Assembly (NCBI RefSeq): GCF_009498235.1
Contig: NZ_CP044205.1
Span: 181,716 to 245,715, forward strand
Length of the DNA stretch: 64,000 bases
From: Candidatus Methylospira mobilis
Lineage (GTDB): Bacteria > Pseudomonadota > Gammaproteobacteria > Methylococcales > Methylococcaceae
Reading direction: 5' to 3'
Shown one piece after another: positions 62,955 through 64,000 of the stretch; the stretch's first letter is position 1, and each line of letters begins with the position of its first letter. The notes beneath the pieces were generated by a model. The model was not told the DNA's origin and did no database searches. It was given only the letters and a program-made list of their open reading frames with translations. The translations under genes and the position numbers were made by a program.

Positions 62955-64000
62955 ATATTTCAGCCTGGAGCATCGACCGCCCCATTCCCATTATTCTTTT
63001 CTTTATCATCTTATCCTTGGGCGGCCTTATTGCGTTCGAATCGCTTGCTGTTCAGGATTATCCCGATGTCGATCTCCCAGCCATCACAATAAGCACCGCT
63101 CTGCCCGGAGCTGCCTCGGAACAGATAGAGGCGGAAGTAACAGAAAGGATAGAGAACGCAATATCAACACTCAGCGGGTTAAAGCATATAAGTTCCGTGG
63201 TTAATGACGGCAGTACCGTTACGACGGTAATCTTTCAATTGGAAAAACCTTTGGAGCAGGCTTATCAGGAGGTATCTGCCGTTGTCTCTGGTGTTCGATC
63301 CAAGCTGCCAAATGATGCTACCGATTCCAGGGTCAAAAAAATTACGAGTTCATCGCAACCGATTCTCATCTTTTCTGTGCGTTCGGAGAGCATGAGTATG
63401 GTAGAGCTTTCCTGGTTTGTTGATCACAACATCATTAACCGGATTTCGGTTTTGAATGGCGTCGAGGAAGTAAAGCGGATTGGAGGGGGCAATCGTCAGA
63501 TTCATGTGGAACTCAATCCAGTTCGATTGAATGCATTAAATGTGACTGCCTCAGCAATCACACAGCGACTACGAAAAATTCAAATTGAAAGCTCCGGAGG
63601 GGTTTCTACTCTGAACGGTACGGAGCAAGTGATCCGCACGGATGGCAACGTTCATAGTCTCGATGAACTTGCTGCAATAGAAATACCATTTATCGACGGC
63701 AGGAGTTTCAGACTCGATCAATTGGCTGATATTCGGGATACAATAGAGGATAATCCCTCTATTGCTCTCCTGGATGGTAAGCCCGTCATCGCCTTTCAAA
63801 TTGCAAGAAGCAAGGGCGCCGGTGTTATAGAGGTTGCCAATCAGGTCGACCAAGCGATTCGAAACCTCCGCGCTGATTTTCCGAACATTCATATCGCACG
63901 AATAACTGATTTTGTTTCCCCGGTAGAAGAGTCTTTCTCCGGCTCCGTGCGTATGTTTGTGGAAGGGACATTCCTGGTTATTTTTGTCGTATGGTTATTT
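62951..64000 (+). CDS. RND family inner-membrane efflux pump (AcrB/MexB-like), 3' end outside window
   Basis: The first 350 codons of a proton-driven RND transporter. MNISAWSIDRPIPIILFFII is the first membrane helix, then VQDYPDVDLPAITISTALPG then AASEQIEAEVTERIENAIS, the classic porter-domain start. IGGGNRQIHVELNPVRLNAL and IARSKGAGVIEVANQV are also typical. The second helix begins at the window edge (GTFLVIFVVWLF). The 4-bp overlap with the adaptor gene shows one operon. It belongs to the hydrophobe/amphiphile-type RND group; the substrate is unknown, but the divergent NRPS is a candidate source. Confidence 0.93.
   Translation, partial: MNISAWSIDRPIPIILFFIILSLGGLIAFESLAVQDYPDVDLPAITISTALPGAASEQIEAEVTERIENAISTLSGLKHISSVVNDGSTVTTVIFQLEKPLEQAYQEVSAVVSGVRSKLPNDATDSRVKKITSSSQPILIFSVRSESMSMVELSWFVDHNIINRISVLNGVEEVKRIGGGNRQIHVELNPVRLNALNVTASAITQRLRKIQIESSGGVSTLNGTEQVIRTDGNVHSLDELAAIEIPFIDGRSFRLDQLADIRDTIEDNPSIALLDGKPVIAFQIARSKGAGVIEVANQVDQAIRNLRADFPNIHIARITDFVSPVEESFSGSVRMFVEGTFLVIFVVWLF

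Overview
The window looks like chromosomal DNA of a gammaproteobacterium: type I-E cas genes very close to those of E. coli, an E. coli Mak-like ROK kinase, a sucCD pair with the usual ATGA overlap, and RND/NodT-type efflux genes. A methanotroph-like lineage (Methylococcales) is possible, but nothing here proves it.

Left end (1-5.3 kb): an oligopeptide ABC permease running off the edge (-), dhaL (+), and a minus-strand cluster of a ROK sugar kinase, dhaK and a TPR-methyltransferase. From 5.3 to 7.8 kb is a graveyard of toxin-antitoxin (TA) genes: a fused, truncated HigB-HigA, MntA with a frameshifted HepT, small palindromic repeats, and an intact HigB/HigA pair.

From 7.8 to 25.1 kb is a complete type I-E CRISPR-Cas locus: cas3-cas8e-cas11-cas7e-cas5e-cas6e, then four small TA-type genes, then cas1-cas2, an AT-rich leader and an array of 106 repeats (29-bp repeats, almost all 32-bp spacers). 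The most interesting part is the 0.5 kb before cas3. On the minus strand there is a promoter, a degenerate repeat, a spacer of exactly 32 nt, a second degenerate repeat and an intrinsic terminator. The first 24 nt of this pseudo-spacer match a site about 60 bp away except at positions 6, 18 and 21. Positions 6 and 18 are ones Cascade does not pair. The site carries an AAG PAM and lies between the RNA's own promoter and a divergent promoter for a 45-aa hydrophobic peptide. This is the expected architecture of a CreTA- or CreR-type module: a Cascade-guided regulator or antitoxin with a toxin-like peptide.

From 25.4 to 29.5 kb are a small membrane-anchored protein, sucC, sucD and glutamine-dependent nadE, tightly packed. 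From 29.9 to 57.7 kb (-) is one 9266-residue nonribosomal peptide synthetase (NRPS) with seven modules: C-A-T-E, C-A-T, C-A-T-E, C-A-T-E, C-A-T, C-A-T, C-A-T-TE. An MbtH protein is encoded just upstream. The gene is a mosaic: near-identical GC-rich scaffold blocks alternate with about 0.5-kb AT-richer cassettes that cover only the substrate-selecting core of each adenylation domain. My reading of the specificity residues suggests a peptide of the type D-Asn, Gly-like, D-Asx, D-Gln/Glu-like, Asn, Phe, Ser.

Right end (58.4-64 kb, +, divergent from mbtH): two tandem copies of a NodT-family outer-membrane lipoprotein, a periplasmic adaptor and the start of an RND pump. Its position suggests export of the NRPS product.
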